Of a stretch of DNA of 51,012 bases, positions 27,328 through 36,277 are shown piece by piece (position 1 is the first letter of the stretch; every line of letters begins with the position of its first letter). The position numbers were made by a program, and so were the translations under genes. The stretch lies in assembly GCA_913031575.1 (NCBI GenBank), contig CAJWEV010000011.1, forward strand, positions 1 through 51,012, in the 5' to 3' direction. Origin of the DNA: an uncultured Halieaceae bacterium (GTDB lineage: Bacteria > Pseudomonadota > Gammaproteobacteria > Pseudomonadales > Halieaceae). The notes beneath the pieces are model-generated. The model made no database searches, was not told the DNA's origin, and saw only the letters and a list, made by a program, of their open reading frames with translations.

Positions 27328-29898
27328 ATGGCGGCTTTACCTGAACACGCCAAGGTTGTTGTCATCGGACAGGGTGGCATTGTTGGGGCATCGGTGGTTC
27401 ATCACCTGATTGAAGAAGGTTGGGATGACATCGTCGGCCTCGAAAAGTCGGCGATTCCCACAGACATCGGCTCGACATCGCATGCATCAGATTTTTGCTA
27501 TATGACATCTCACGACAAACTGAATGTCGAAATTACCAATTACAGCCGAGAGTTCTATGCAAAACGCGGTAACTACATAAAAACCGGTGGTCTCGAAGTT
27601 GCCCGCAAGAACGATGACGAACGGATGATAGAACTTATTCGTAAGGTTGGGTCGGGTAAAGCTTTTGGTACAAATGCGCACATGATTACCGCTGCTGAGG
27701 CGAAGGAGAAATTCCCACTTTTAGAAGAAGACCAAATCCAAGGTGCAATGTGGGATCCCGACGCCGGTCTCGTGACGCCTCGTTCGCAGAAAGTCGCAGG
27801 GGATTTAGTCGATGAGGCAGTAGCCTCAGGCAAACTCAAAGCCTTCGCGTATACCCCCGCCACTAAGCTCATTGTTGAAAACGGAGAGATCAAGGGAGTT
27901 GAAACCCACAAGGGCACAATTCGGGCCGACTACGTGATCCTGTGTGTCGGTATTTGGGGTAATTTGGTCTCTGAGACTGCGGGTGTAAAACTGCCGCTGA
28001 TGCCACTCGAGCATCCACTCTTGTTTTTTGGGCCTTGGGATGACCTCGAGGGAACTGGTAAAGACATCGTTTACCCGTTGATGCGTGACCAAGGCAACTC
28101 AGCCTACGTAAGAGACACGGGGGATCCTACTACTCCCGAGGGTGGTTTGTTGGAATGGGGCTACTACGAGCCGTTTGAGCCGCGACTGGTAGACCCAACT
28201 GACATCGCTGAACCTGGAGAGGCACGACTATCGCCCTCAATGCGGGATATGAGCCTCGATCAGGTGATGGAAGCGTTTGAGCGAGCGATAGAGCTGACTC
28301 CCGTGCTAGGTGAACTTGGGTGGGAAGAACGACGGTCTTTTAATGGCCTTCTATCCATTACTCCGGACAGTAGCTCAATTATTGGCGAGTCAACTGAGGT
28401 CAAAAATCTTTGGCTGTGTGAGGCAGTTTGGGTCAAAGAGGGCCCTGGCGCGGGTAAGTTGCTAGCTGAATGGATGACCCATGGACGCACGAAGCAAGAT
28501 ATTCACAGCGTCGATTCTGCGCGTCATTACCCAATTCAGAAAGGTGATGACTATGTCCGCAGCCGATGCTATGAGTCTGCCCAGAAAATCTATACCCCTG
28601 CGGTTCACCCGCGCGAGCCCTTCGCGACGTCACGTGGCATGCGCGTTAGCCCCTTTTATGAGCGGGAATTAGCTCTTGGCGGGTACTTCATGGAGGTTGC
28701 CGGTTGGGAGCGAGCGCATGGTTACGCGGCGCACGAGGAAACATTGCTAATAAAGTATCGCGATCAGGTGCCGGTAAGAGACGCTGAGTGGGACAACCGC
28801 CACTTCTGGGAGGTCTCCAATGCGGAACAGCTCGCTATGAGCGACAGTGTTGGCATGATCAACCTCTCACACTTCGCCATTTACGATGTTGAAGGTACCG
28901 ACGCAGAAGGACTAATGGAATATCTCTCTGTAGCGAAGGTAGGTGCGGATACTTCCATCGGAAAGGGTGTTTACACCCACTTCCTCGATCATGCAGGTGG
29001 CATTCGCTCTGATCTGACCATCATCAGGCTCGCGGAAGACTGCTTTAGAGTGGTCTGCGGTGGTGATACTGGTCACCGTGACTACATTTGGATGCGTGAC
29101 ATGAGTCATCGCAAGAGTTTCTCGAATGTCACGTTCCATGATCGCAGTGAAGAGCTGGCGACTCTGGGGCTGTGGGGCCCTGAGGCACGAGCGACACTCG
29201 GCAAGCTGATGGATAGTCCTGAAATCATCTCTAACGAGGCTTTCCCTTTCGCTACCACCAAGGAAATCACAGTCTGCGGCGTCAAGGTTTGGGCCTTCCG
29301 CATTAGCTACGTTGGCGAGCAGGGCTGGGAGCTCTACTTCCCATTCTCCGATGGCCTCGCTGTTTGGGACGGATTGTTTGAGCTTGGCGTAACGCCAGTG
29401 GGTATCGAGACATACGCTAACAGCCGAAGGCTCGAGAAGAGCTTGCGTCTGCAGAATGCCGACCTCGAGACTGAGTACAACCTCTACGAAGCGGGACTCG
29501 CACGACCCAAGGTCAAGGCAGCAGACTTCCACGGCAAGGAGGCCTATTTACAACAGCGCGAGTTAGACGAGCAAGCGGCCTACCTTTGCACATTTGTTCT
29601 CCAGGACACGACAGATAGCAACGGTGTTAAGCGCTACCCTGTAGGCAACTGGCCCATCCTCGACCCAGAGTCGAAAGAAGTCATCATCGATTCGCACGGT
29701 CGTCGTTCTTACACCACCAGTATGGCTTTCGGCCCCAGTCTCGGTGTGAATATTGCCATGGGTTATCTGCCCGCAGATAAGGCAAAAGAGGGCGATACCG
29801 TACTCATCGAGTACTTTGGCGAACACTACGAGGCCAAGGTAATGAAAGTCGGTTACGGTGCGCTTTTAGACCCCACAAATGAGCGGCCAAAGAGTTGA
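27328..29898 (+). CDS. FAD-dependent oxidoreductase fused to GcvT (dimethylglycine/sarcosine dehydrogenase-like)
   Basis: The family oxidatively removes N-methyl groups from dimethylglycine, sarcosine or similar compounds and passes the one-carbon unit to tetrahydrofolate. The 856-residue protein starts at 27328 behind AGGAGAG. VVVIGQGGIVGASVVHHL binds FAD; GSTSHAS contains His52 at the place of the covalent-flavin His of DMGDH/SARDH. An FAO-type middle domain (RGMRVSPFYERELALGG) precedes the GcvT half (NLSHFAIYDVEG; ISYVGEQGWELYFP). It is convergent with the corrinoid-activator gene. In context it could take the demethylated product of the MttB enzyme through another demethylation. Substrate unknown; DMSP demethylase is unlikely because DmdA lacks the FAD half. 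Confidence 0.88.
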   Translation: MAALPEHAKVVVIGQGGIVGASVVHHLIEEGWDDIVGLEKSAIPTDIGSTSHASDFCYMTSHDKLNVEITNYSREFYAKRGNYIKTGGLEVARKNDDERMIELIRKVGSGKAFGTNAHMITAAEAKEKFPLLEEDQIQGAMWDPDAGLVTPRSQKVAGDLVDEAVASGKLKAFAYTPATKLIVENGEIKGVETHKGTIRADYVILCVGIWGNLVSETAGVKLPLMPLEHPLLFFGPWDDLEGTGKDIVYPLMRDQGNSAYVRDTGDPTTPEGGLLEWGYYEPFEPRLVDPTDIAEPGEARLSPSMRDMSLDQVMEAFERAIELTPVLGELGWEERRSFNGLLSITPDSSSIIGESTEVKNLWLCEAVWVKEGPGAGKLLAEWMTHGRTKQDIHSVDSARHYPIQKGDDYVRSRCYESAQKIYTPAVHPREPFATSRGMRVSPFYERELALGGYFMEVAGWERAHGYAAHEETLLIKYRDQVPVRDAEWDNRHFWEVSNAEQLAMSDSVGMINLSHFAIYDVEGTDAEGLMEYLSVAKVGADTSIGKGVYTHFLDHAGGIRSDLTIIRLAEDCFRVVCGGDTGHRDYIWMRDMSHRKSFSNVTFHDRSEELATLGLWGPEARATLGKLMDSPEIISNEAFPFATTKEITVCGVKVWAFRISYVGEQGWELYFPFSDGLAVWDGLFELGVTPVGIETYANSRRLEKSLRLQNADLETEYNLYEAGLARPKVKAADFHGKEAYLQQRELDEQAAYLCTFVLQDTTDSNGVKRYPVGNWPILDPESKEVIIDSHGRRSYTTSMAFGPSLGVNIAMGYLPADKAKEGDTVLIEYFGEHYEAKVMKVGYGALLDPTNERPKS

Positions 29899-29909
29899 TG
29901 ATTTTAAAT

Positions 29910-29934
29910 AGGAGCCTTACGACTCCTGTTTTAT
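29910..29934 (+). terminator. terminator after FAD-GcvT gene
   Basis: AGGAG pairs with CTCCT over an eight-base loop, followed by GTTTTAT. It lies between the convergent FAD-GcvT and activator genes. The stem is short, and the opposite strand has only a weak T-run. Confidence 0.55.
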
Positions 29935-29944
29935 AAACATCTGA

Positions 29945-31960
29945 TTAAGAACGTCGTCGACGTCTACGCCCATCAGTTGGCTCGACCACCTTCTTCACTG
30001 GCGGCTCTACTATCGAAAACAAGTTCGGATAGGGATCTGCCTTGTGGGGGAATGCCATCGCCGCGACGAAATAGTCCTGAAAGTCAGATTCTGTCGCAGT
30101 TTCAATTCGTTCGGTACGGTTCACCGTCTGCTGGATAGCGCCACGGGCCTCATGATCAAGTAGCGCTATACGCGCTCCTGCGCCTGCAGCATTGCCCGCA
30201 GAGGATACCTGATCGAGCGAACAGTCGGGAATCAGTCCTAGCACCATTGCGTGCTTGACACTGATATGACTACCAAAGGCGCCCGCGAGGCGGATGCGGT
30301 CAACCTCTGACACGCCCATCTTGTCCATCAGCAACTTGATACCGGCATATAGTGCGGCTTTTGCCAGTTGGATCTGGCGCACGTCGTTCTGAGTGATCAC
30401 GATGTCGCGTTGTGATTCGTCCTCGGCAAAATAAAGGACATAAGACCAGGTTCTTCCATGCGACCTGACACGTGAGGTTCGCTCCGCGAGCGCTCCGTCA
30501 ACGATGCCATCCTCGGAAATAACACCTGCAAGAAACATCTCCGCGATGACTTCAATAATACCTGAGCCACAGATACCGGTGACATTAAGTTCTTTTGTTG
30601 AATCCGCGAAACCCACCTCCGTAGACCAAAGCTCAGAACCAATCACTCTGAATTTTGGCTCGAGGGTTTCACGATCGATTCTTACTCGCTCAATGGCTCC
30701 GGCGGTAGCACGTTGCCCCGCGCTGATTTCCCCACCCTCAAAAGCGGGTCCAGTTGGGCTCGAGCAAACCAGAAGTCGGTCTTTATTACCGAGCACAATT
30801 TCTGCGTTGGTTCCCACATCGACAATGAGACTCATCGCATCATCGTTGTCAGGGCTCTCTGCAAGGATGACCCCTGCCGTATCAGCGCCCACATGCCCTG
30901 CAATGCAAGGCAGTACAAATAAGCGTGCTTGGCTATGAGTATCGAGACCGAGATCACGGGCTCTCAACGTGACAGCCTGATCGATGGTCAAAGCAAACGG
31001 AGCGCCTCCCAAATTGATTGGGTTAATGCCCAAAACCAAATGGTGCATGATGGGATTGGCAACCAATGAGACCTCTAAAATATTATCGGTCGTCTCACCA
31101 AGTTGCTCCGTAAGCTCCGCGAAGAGCTTGCTCAGCGCCTTTTGTATAGCAGAGCTCATCGCCTCGGCACCCTCGGAGTGCATCATGATGTAACTGACGC
31201 GACTCATGAGGTCCTCACCGAAAGGGATCTGTGGATTCATAACGCTGGCCGATGCCAATACATCACCTGTTGCGAGATCGCAGAGGTGTGCAGCAACGGT
31301 TGTGGAGCCCACATCAACTGCAACACCTCTTGGTGAGTCGAATAAACGTGACCAAACGCCGATGATCTGTCTTGATTCAAAAACAGCCACCGTGACACCT
31401 CGGTCGCCCGATGCCAGTGCCACCTGCAGCTTCACCAGCTCACTGGTCTCAATTCGGAGGTCGGTTAAACCCCATTCAGACTCAAGCGAGGCCATTAGGA
31501 GTCTCGCTTCACCCCGAGCATCCTCTAGAGTGGATTCTGGCAAAGTTACGAAATAGAGACGCGTGGCGGTATTGAGCTGAATATCGCGGTGCTCAGCATC
31601 TTTGCGGATGATTTGACGGTGAACCTGGCTCTCGGGTGGTACGTCAATAATCACGTCATCGAGTAACTCGGCGTGACAACTCAACCGCCGTCCCTCAAGA
31701 AGTGGGCCCTTGCGCTCGTTAAATTTTATTTCCGTGGCAACCAGCGGCGACAGATGTGCCGGACTTGAGGTCATCTTGTGTTTTTGAAACGTACCCGACA
31801 TGCAGGAAATTTGGCAACGACCGCACAGGCCTCTGCCGCCGCAGACCGAATCGATATCCACACCCAAGGTCCGGGCAGCATCGAGCAATTGAGTGTACTT
31901 CGGAAATTCGCCCCGCTTACCGGATGGTAAAAATAGAACTTTTACCTGTTCGTTAGACAC
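29945..31960 (-). CDS. ASKHA-domain corrinoid activation protein (RamA/RACE-type, 2Fe-2S)
   Basis: These proteins use ATP to reduce an inactive Co(II) corrinoid protein back to Co(I), so that methyl transfer can restart. The 671-residue protein has an N-terminal 2Fe-2S ferredoxin domain (VCGGRGLCGRCQISC: Cys40, Cys46, Cys49, with a later Cys in RLSCHAEL), a linker, and an ASKHA/DUF4445 ATPase domain (GVAVDVGSTTVAAHL; SLIVDVGTNAEIVLG; ITGICGSGIIE; RIRLAGAFGSHISVKHA). It ends in a run of six Arg. The GTG start follows the methyltransferase gene by 10 bases. Methanogen RamA uses 4Fe-4S centres; the 2Fe-2S form is the bacterial type. Confidence 0.9.
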   Translation of the reverse strand: MSNEQVKVLFLPSGKRGEFPKYTQLLDAARTLGVDIDSVCGGRGLCGRCQISCMSGTFQKHKMTSSPAHLSPLVATEIKFNERKGPLLEGRRLSCHAELLDDVIIDVPPESQVHRQIIRKDAEHRDIQLNTATRLYFVTLPESTLEDARGEARLLMASLESEWGLTDLRIETSELVKLQVALASGDRGVTVAVFESRQIIGVWSRLFDSPRGVAVDVGSTTVAAHLCDLATGDVLASASVMNPQIPFGEDLMSRVSYIMMHSEGAEAMSSAIQKALSKLFAELTEQLGETTDNILEVSLVANPIMHHLVLGINPINLGGAPFALTIDQAVTLRARDLGLDTHSQARLFVLPCIAGHVGADTAGVILAESPDNDDAMSLIVDVGTNAEIVLGNKDRLLVCSSPTGPAFEGGEISAGQRATAGAIERVRIDRETLEPKFRVIGSELWSTEVGFADSTKELNVTGICGSGIIEVIAEMFLAGVISEDGIVDGALAERTSRVRSHGRTWSYVLYFAEDESQRDIVITQNDVRQIQLAKAALYAGIKLLMDKMGVSEVDRIRLAGAFGSHISVKHAMVLGLIPDCSLDQVSSAGNAAGAGARIALLDHEARGAIQQTVNRTERIETATESDFQDYFVAAMAFPHKADPYPNLFSIVEPPVKKVVEPTDGRRRRRRS

Positions 31961-31970
31961 GTATTACGCG

Positions 31971-32867
31971 TTAGCCTCGACGACGTCCAGCACGTCCGCG
32001 ACGGCCAACAGCTCCCTCCGCAGCTGGCTCACGGTAAGCTTTAATCCAATTCGCGCAATCGGGGTCATGTCCCATCATCACATCGCCACCTCGAACCGCC
32101 TGCATCACCTCGGCATGCAATGGGCTGGTAATTGCTGATGTCATGCCCGCGCCCATTGCCATCGTCAAGAATGCCGCATTGATGCCGTTTCGGTTGGGCA
32201 GCCCAAAACTTACATTAGAGGCACCGCAGGTTGAGTTGACCTTAAGCTCTGTGCGAAGTCGTCGTACGAGCTCCATCACTTGAACGCCTGCCTGATTAAT
32301 AGCACCAATTGGCATAACCAAGGGATCAACGACCACATCCTCGTAAGAAATTCCATAGTCGGCTGCGCGCTCAACAATCTTCTTAGCCACCTCAAAACGC
32401 ACATTGGGATCTTCAGAGATGCCTGTCTCATCGTTTGAAATGGCAACGACAGCAGCGCCGTGTTTTGCAACCAAAGGAAGCACACGTTCGAGCACTTCAT
32501 CCTCACCGGTGACCGAGTTAACCAAGGCTTTGCCCTGATAGACCGCAAGACCGGACTCGAGTGCCTCAACAATTGAGGAGTCGATGCTCAGCGGGACATC
32601 CGTCACTGATTGAACCAACTGAATCGCCTCTGCCAATATGCGAGGCTCATCCGCCAGTGGGATGCCCGCGTTCACATCGAGCATCTGGGCGCCAGCTGCC
32701 ACCTGAGCCAATGCATCTGCCTCCACGCGACTGTAGTCCCCGCTTTTCATTTCCTCGGCAAGAATTTTTCGCCCAGTAGGGTTAATGCGTTCACCAATGA
32801 CAACGAACGGTTGATCAAAACCGATGCAAACTTCTTTAGTGGCCGAGCTGATAATAGTGGTGGTCAT
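31971..32867 (-). CDS. methyltetrahydrofolate:corrinoid protein methyltransferase (MeTr/pterin-binding family)
   Basis: This family moves methyl groups between a corrinoid protein and tetrahydrofolate through a TIM-barrel pterin-binding domain. The protein has 298 residues from the ATG at 32867, which has AGGAGA six bases before it. Motifs include VVIGERINPTGRK, AQMLDVNAGIPLADE, VPLSIDSS, AVVAISNDETGISED and NSTCGASNVSFGLPNR. The C-terminus is Arg/Gly-rich (VGRRGRAGRRRG). In this cluster it should accept the methyl group from the corrinoid protein and form methyl-THF. Folate-synthesis DHPS is a relative, but true FolP is at 41232. Confidence 0.9.
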   Translation of the reverse strand: MTTTIISSATKEVCIGFDQPFVVIGERINPTGRKILAEEMKSGDYSRVEADALAQVAAGAQMLDVNAGIPLADEPRILAEAIQLVQSVTDVPLSIDSSIVEALESGLAVYQGKALVNSVTGEDEVLERVLPLVAKHGAAVVAISNDETGISEDPNVRFEVAKKIVERAADYGISYEDVVVDPLVMPIGAINQAGVQVMELVRRLRTELKVNSTCGASNVSFGLPNRNGINAAFLTMAMGAGMTSAITSPLHAEVMQAVRGGDVMMGHDPDCANWIKAYREPAAEGAVGRRGRAGRRRG

Positions 32868-33006
32868 GGATGTCTCCTGCACGACCAAAACCTTCTTTGT
32901 CGTGCATTAATTATTGTAAAACCTCGCGCTCGTGTGCTTACCGCTATATCGAACACTATGGTTGAATTTAGGCGCGTTTTTAACGCCTCATAGAGCCGGA
33001 TGCAAG

Positions 33007-33312
33007 TTAATTCGCGTCCTTGAAACCTTTATTTGAAACCATGGCTTTAAGCGCCTCGTCACCGACTTCCGCTTCGAGAATTTTCCCTATTTGCTCGGCC
33101 AGCTCTTGGGGAGAAAGGTCTGACTCTACGGACGTTGTGACACGGCGCCATTCCTCGAGATAAGCTTCACTACCTCCCTTACCCGCGCGCATTGCGGCGC
33201 GATCTATCGCCGCCTGAAATCGATGCTCAAGAAGGTATTTCCCGCGCTCCCGACCGCGCTTAATCTGTACCTGAGAGGGAATGTCTCTCCAAAACACATC
33301 TATTCTCTGCAC
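33007..33312 (-). CDS. small conserved protein (PF13769 'virulence factor'-like)
   Basis: The 101-residue protein starts at a GTG behind AAGGAAGG. RIDVFWRDIPSQVQIKRGRERGKY and HRFQAAIDRAAMRAGKGG...AYLEEWRR resemble the family named Virulence_fact, whose function is not known to me. It has no signal peptide and no membrane segment. It lies between the DUF1638 gene and the methyltransferase gene, so a role in corrinoid or methyl transfer is more likely than virulence. Family name is from memory. Confidence 0.75.
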   Translation of the reverse strand: MQRIDVFWRDIPSQVQIKRGRERGKYLLEHRFQAAIDRAAMRAGKGGSEAYLEEWRRVTTSVESDLSPQELAEQIGKILEAEVGDEALKAMVSNKGFKDAN

Positions 33313-33400
33313 GTTGCTAACCTTCCTTGTTAACTGGTTTTAGATTGAGGTAAATCGGGATTCATGGGTTCTCAGTCTGTTATCGGCAAGTCACAGCACA

Positions 33401-34000
33401 TTAGGCGATGACACGAATAACCTCTTCTTCCACGGTATTCGCTAGTAATCCGTAGCCCGTTGTGACTACCTCCAGAGGAAGCTTCAATCGAGTTGCCGCC
33501 CGCTCTGCCTCATAGCGGAGCTCACTACTGTCGACCTGGGCGAGATACACCACCTTACGGTAATGACCAAAGAGCATTTCCTCGAGCTCCGGGTGCTTGT
33601 CCAGTTTCAGCTCGTCAATCACCAACCGATCGAAATGACGTACCAGAAAATCTGTCAGATAAAAGGTGCCCGGCTCTGCCTCTGCGAGCGCCTCAAACAC
33701 GGAACTGGTTGCATAGAACTCGTAGCAGTGCGCACCGGGCAAGCGCTGAGCGTTGAACCGCCGAGCAACGCGATCGACTTCACCGCCCGTGCCGCAGTCT
33801 GCATAGGCGATCAATATGTTGTTGTACTCAGCATGATGTTTGACCAGCACCGACTCCAGCCGGTCGGCTATTCGGTCAGGACGATTGTGCAACGCGGCAT
33901 CAAGACACTTAATATCGAGTGCCGTCCACTGATTGACTCGCTTAAGCGCTGAAATCTCTTCCGCGAGGGCACCACAGCCAATGACTAATATGCGCCCCAA
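33401..34000 (-). CDS. DUF1638 protein
   Basis: The 199-residue protein begins with a nucleotide- or metal-fold-like RILVIGCGALAEEISAL. It has ILIAYADCGTGGEVDRVARRF, GAHCYEFYA and a long C-terminal helix region. These are DUF1638 features; the conserved Cys and Asp residues (CGTGG, AHCYEF) hint at metal or cofactor binding. The family has no assigned reaction that I know. It starts at a TTG six bases after the corrinoid-protein gene, so it is surely co-expressed with it. Confidence 0.8.
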   Translation of the reverse strand: MGRILVIGCGALAEEISALKRVNQWTALDIKCLDAALHNRPDRIADRLESVLVKHHAEYNNILIAYADCGTGGEVDRVARRFNAQRLPGAHCYEFYATSSVFEALAEAEPGTFYLTDFLVRHFDRLVIDELKLDKHPELEEMLFGHYRKVVYLAQVDSSELRYEAERAATRLKLPLEVVTTGYGLLANTVEEEVIRVIA

Positions 34001-34006
34001 GTGAGA

Positions 34007-34702
34007 TCAGGCCTGAGCGAGCCGACGTGCATCAACTAAGCGAACGGCAGTGGTTGCAGCCTCAGCCGCGTCACGGCAGTACGCGTCAGCGCCCACGGCC
34101 TCGCCAAACTCTTCGTTAAGTGGCGCTCCGCCTACCATAACAATGTAGTCATCTCGAATGCCTTGCTCTTTCAAAGCATCAATCACTACCTTCATGTAAG
34201 GCATGGTTGTCGTCAGCAGTGCAGACATGCCAAGGATGTCAGGCTTGTGGCGCTCAAGAGCCGCAATATAATCCTCGACGGCGTTGTTGATGCCAATGTC
34301 ATAAACCTCAAAGCCTGCACCTTCGAGCATCATGGCGACGAGGTTTTTACCGATATCATGGATATCACCTTTCACGGTACCGATCACCATGGTACCCACA
34401 GGCTTCGCTCCCGTCTCCGCGAGCAAGGGTCGAAGAATGGCCATACCACCTTTCATAGCATTTGCTGCAAGCAATACTTCGGGCACAAACAAAATACCGT
34501 CCCGAAAGTCAATTCCAACAATGGTCATACCATCGACCAGCGCTTTTCCAAGAACCTGCTCAGCGGTCCAGCCACGATCTAGGAGAATTTGCGTGCCCTC
34601 CTCGATTTCCTCTTTCAATCCGTCATATAGGTCATCGTGCATTTGCAGCACAAGGTCCTCATCGGACAGCTCTGAAAGGATAATGTCTTCTTCGTCAGAC
34701 AT
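34007..34702 (-). CDS. methyltransferase cognate corrinoid protein (MtbC/MttC family)
   Basis: This protein carries the methyl group on a bound cobalamin between two methyltransferases. It has 231 residues: a helical cap (B12-binding 2 domain, about 15-100) and the Rossmann-like cobalamin domain, with GTVKGDIHDIGKNL giving the DxHxxG motif and His115 as the lower cobalt ligand. MSALLTTTMPYMK and VMVGGAPLNEEF are further cobalamin contacts. The ATG at 34702 has GGAG nine bases upstream; an in-frame GTG at 34726 is weaker. It follows the MttB gene by 24 bases. Confidence 0.93.
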   Translation of the reverse strand: MSDEEDIILSELSDEDLVLQMHDDLYDGLKEEIEEGTQILLDRGWTAEQVLGKALVDGMTIVGIDFRDGILFVPEVLLAANAMKGGMAILRPLLAETGAKPVGTMVIGTVKGDIHDIGKNLVAMMLEGAGFEVYDIGINNAVEDYIAALERHKPDILGMSALLTTTMPYMKVVIDALKEQGIRDDYIVMVGGAPLNEEFGEAVGADAYCRDAAEAATTAVRLVDARRLAQA

Positions 34703-34726
34703 GACTGATGTCTCCGTGGTAATCAC

Positions 34727-36268
34727 CTAGTAGTCTCTATCGGCGAACGATGCTTTTTCACGCGCCATGAAATCTAGTAGCGCCTCATCAATGGCTGGAT
34801 CGAGAGCCGGCGGCTCGTAGTCCGCCAACATTTGCTTCCAAAGGCTGTTCGCCCGCTGCGCAGCGTCCAAGCTGCCTTCAGCTGACCACTGCTCAAAACT
34901 GTTGTTATCGGCAATGTTCGAGCGATAGAACGCCGATTCAAAATTGCTTAGCGTGTGTGCGGAACCTAGGAAGTGCTTGCCCGGGCCCACCTCATGGAAT
35001 GCATCCATTGCCTGAGCGTTTTCAGAGAGATCCATCCCCCCAAGTAAGACTGCGATCATATTCGCTTGATCGCAGTCCATCACAAATTTCTCATAGCCGA
35101 CTGCCAGGCCACCCTCGAGCCAGCCAGCCGTGTGCAACATGAAGTTAACGCCTGCTAGAGCCGCTGTCTGTAGGGTGTTAGCCGCCTCGTAAGCCGCTTG
35201 TGCATCTGGCAGCTTCGAGGCACATAAACCTCCACCACTCCGATAAGGCACACCAAGTCGACGTGCTAGCGCCGCTGTCGCATAAATGACCTGACTGGGC
35301 TCTGGCGTGCCGAATGTTGGTGCACCCGTCGCCATAGACACTGCCGCTGCAAAGGTGCCGAAGACAACCGGACATCCGGGACGGATGAGCTGCGTGAGCG
35401 CAATACCGGCCATCGCTTCTGCGAGAATCTGAGTACAAGTTCCAGCCACCGTAACTGGCGACATCGCACCTGCCAAAATGAAAGGCGATACTACACAAGA
35501 CTGATTGTTTCTTGCGTAGACCTTCAACGACCCCAACATCGTCCCGTCAAATACTAAGGGCGAGTTGACGTTGATTAGGCTAGTGAAAACACAGTTCTGA
35601 TCGACGAACTCATCACCGAACACAAGCTTCGCCATATCAACTGAATCTTGCGCGCGGCGATGGTGTGTTACCGAACCCATCAGTGGCTTGTCACTGAATT
35701 TGAAATGGCTGTACACCATGTCGTAGTGACGCTTGTTCACCGGCAGATCCACCGGCTCACACACGGTTCCACCCGAGTGGTGAAGGCCAGGCGCCATATA
35801 GGCCAGCTTTACAAAATTCCTGAAATCTTCGATCGTCGAGTAGCGGCGGCCGTTATCCAAATCATGAGCAAACGGGGATCCATACGCTGGTACCAGCACC
35901 GTATTTTTCCCACCGATCGTCACACTGCGCTCTGGGTTGCGCGCATGCTGGACGTATTCTGATGGTGCCGTGGCTTGAATAATCTCTCGGCACATACCTC
36001 GCGGGAAACGCACGCGAGTTCCATCAACATTGGCACCCGCCGCCTTGAAGAGCTCTAATACTTCGGGGTCATCAAGAAAATCGATGCCGACTTCCTCGAG
36101 CAGTCGATCCGCATTGTCCTCAATGAGCTGAAGACCTTCTTCACTCAGAATTTCAACGTAGGGAATCTTTCGTTTGATGAAGGGTGCGCTAGCCGGTCCT
36201 GCGTTGGCTCTCGCCTCACGACGACCTGTACGACCGCCTCCTTTTCGTCGTCCTGCTCGCTCGCTCAT
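34727..36268 (-). CDS. MttB-family (trimethylamine/betaine) methyltransferase, non-pyrrolysine
   Basis: The family takes a methyl group from a quaternary or tertiary amine and gives it to a Co(I) corrinoid protein. The 513-residue protein has the MttB-like start region RKIPYVEILSEEGLQLIEDNADRLLEEVGIDF and the central TIM-barrel segments PGLHHSGGTVCEPVDLP, CVVSPFILAGAMSPVTVAG and GGGLCASKLPDAQAAYEA. The frame has no internal TAG, so no pyrrolysine. Non-Pyl members known to me act on glycine betaine, proline betaine, carnitine and similar betaines. The first 25 residues are Arg/Gly-rich. It heads the cluster. Substrate is unknown. Confidence 0.9.
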   Translation of the reverse strand: MSERAGRRKGGGRTGRREARANAGPASAPFIKRKIPYVEILSEEGLQLIEDNADRLLEEVGIDFLDDPEVLELFKAAGANVDGTRVRFPRGMCREIIQATAPSEYVQHARNPERSVTIGGKNTVLVPAYGSPFAHDLDNGRRYSTIEDFRNFVKLAYMAPGLHHSGGTVCEPVDLPVNKRHYDMVYSHFKFSDKPLMGSVTHHRRAQDSVDMAKLVFGDEFVDQNCVFTSLINVNSPLVFDGTMLGSLKVYARNNQSCVVSPFILAGAMSPVTVAGTCTQILAEAMAGIALTQLIRPGCPVVFGTFAAAVSMATGAPTFGTPEPSQVIYATAALARRLGVPYRSGGGLCASKLPDAQAAYEAANTLQTAALAGVNFMLHTAGWLEGGLAVGYEKFVMDCDQANMIAVLLGGMDLSENAQAMDAFHEVGPGKHFLGSAHTLSNFESAFYRSNIADNNSFEQWSAEGSLDAAQRANSLWKQMLADYEPPALDPAIDEALLDFMAREKASFADRDY

Positions 36269-36277
36269 ACGACTTTC

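Noticed and set aside
27328-29898. DMSP demethylase (DmdA)
   Set aside because: DmdA is a GcvT-only protein of about 370 residues. This gene has a full FAD oxidoreductase half with the covalent-FAD His.
34727-36268. Pyrrolysine in the MttB-family protein
   Set aside because: The frame has no internal TAG; the only TAG is the final stop. No pyl genes are in the window.
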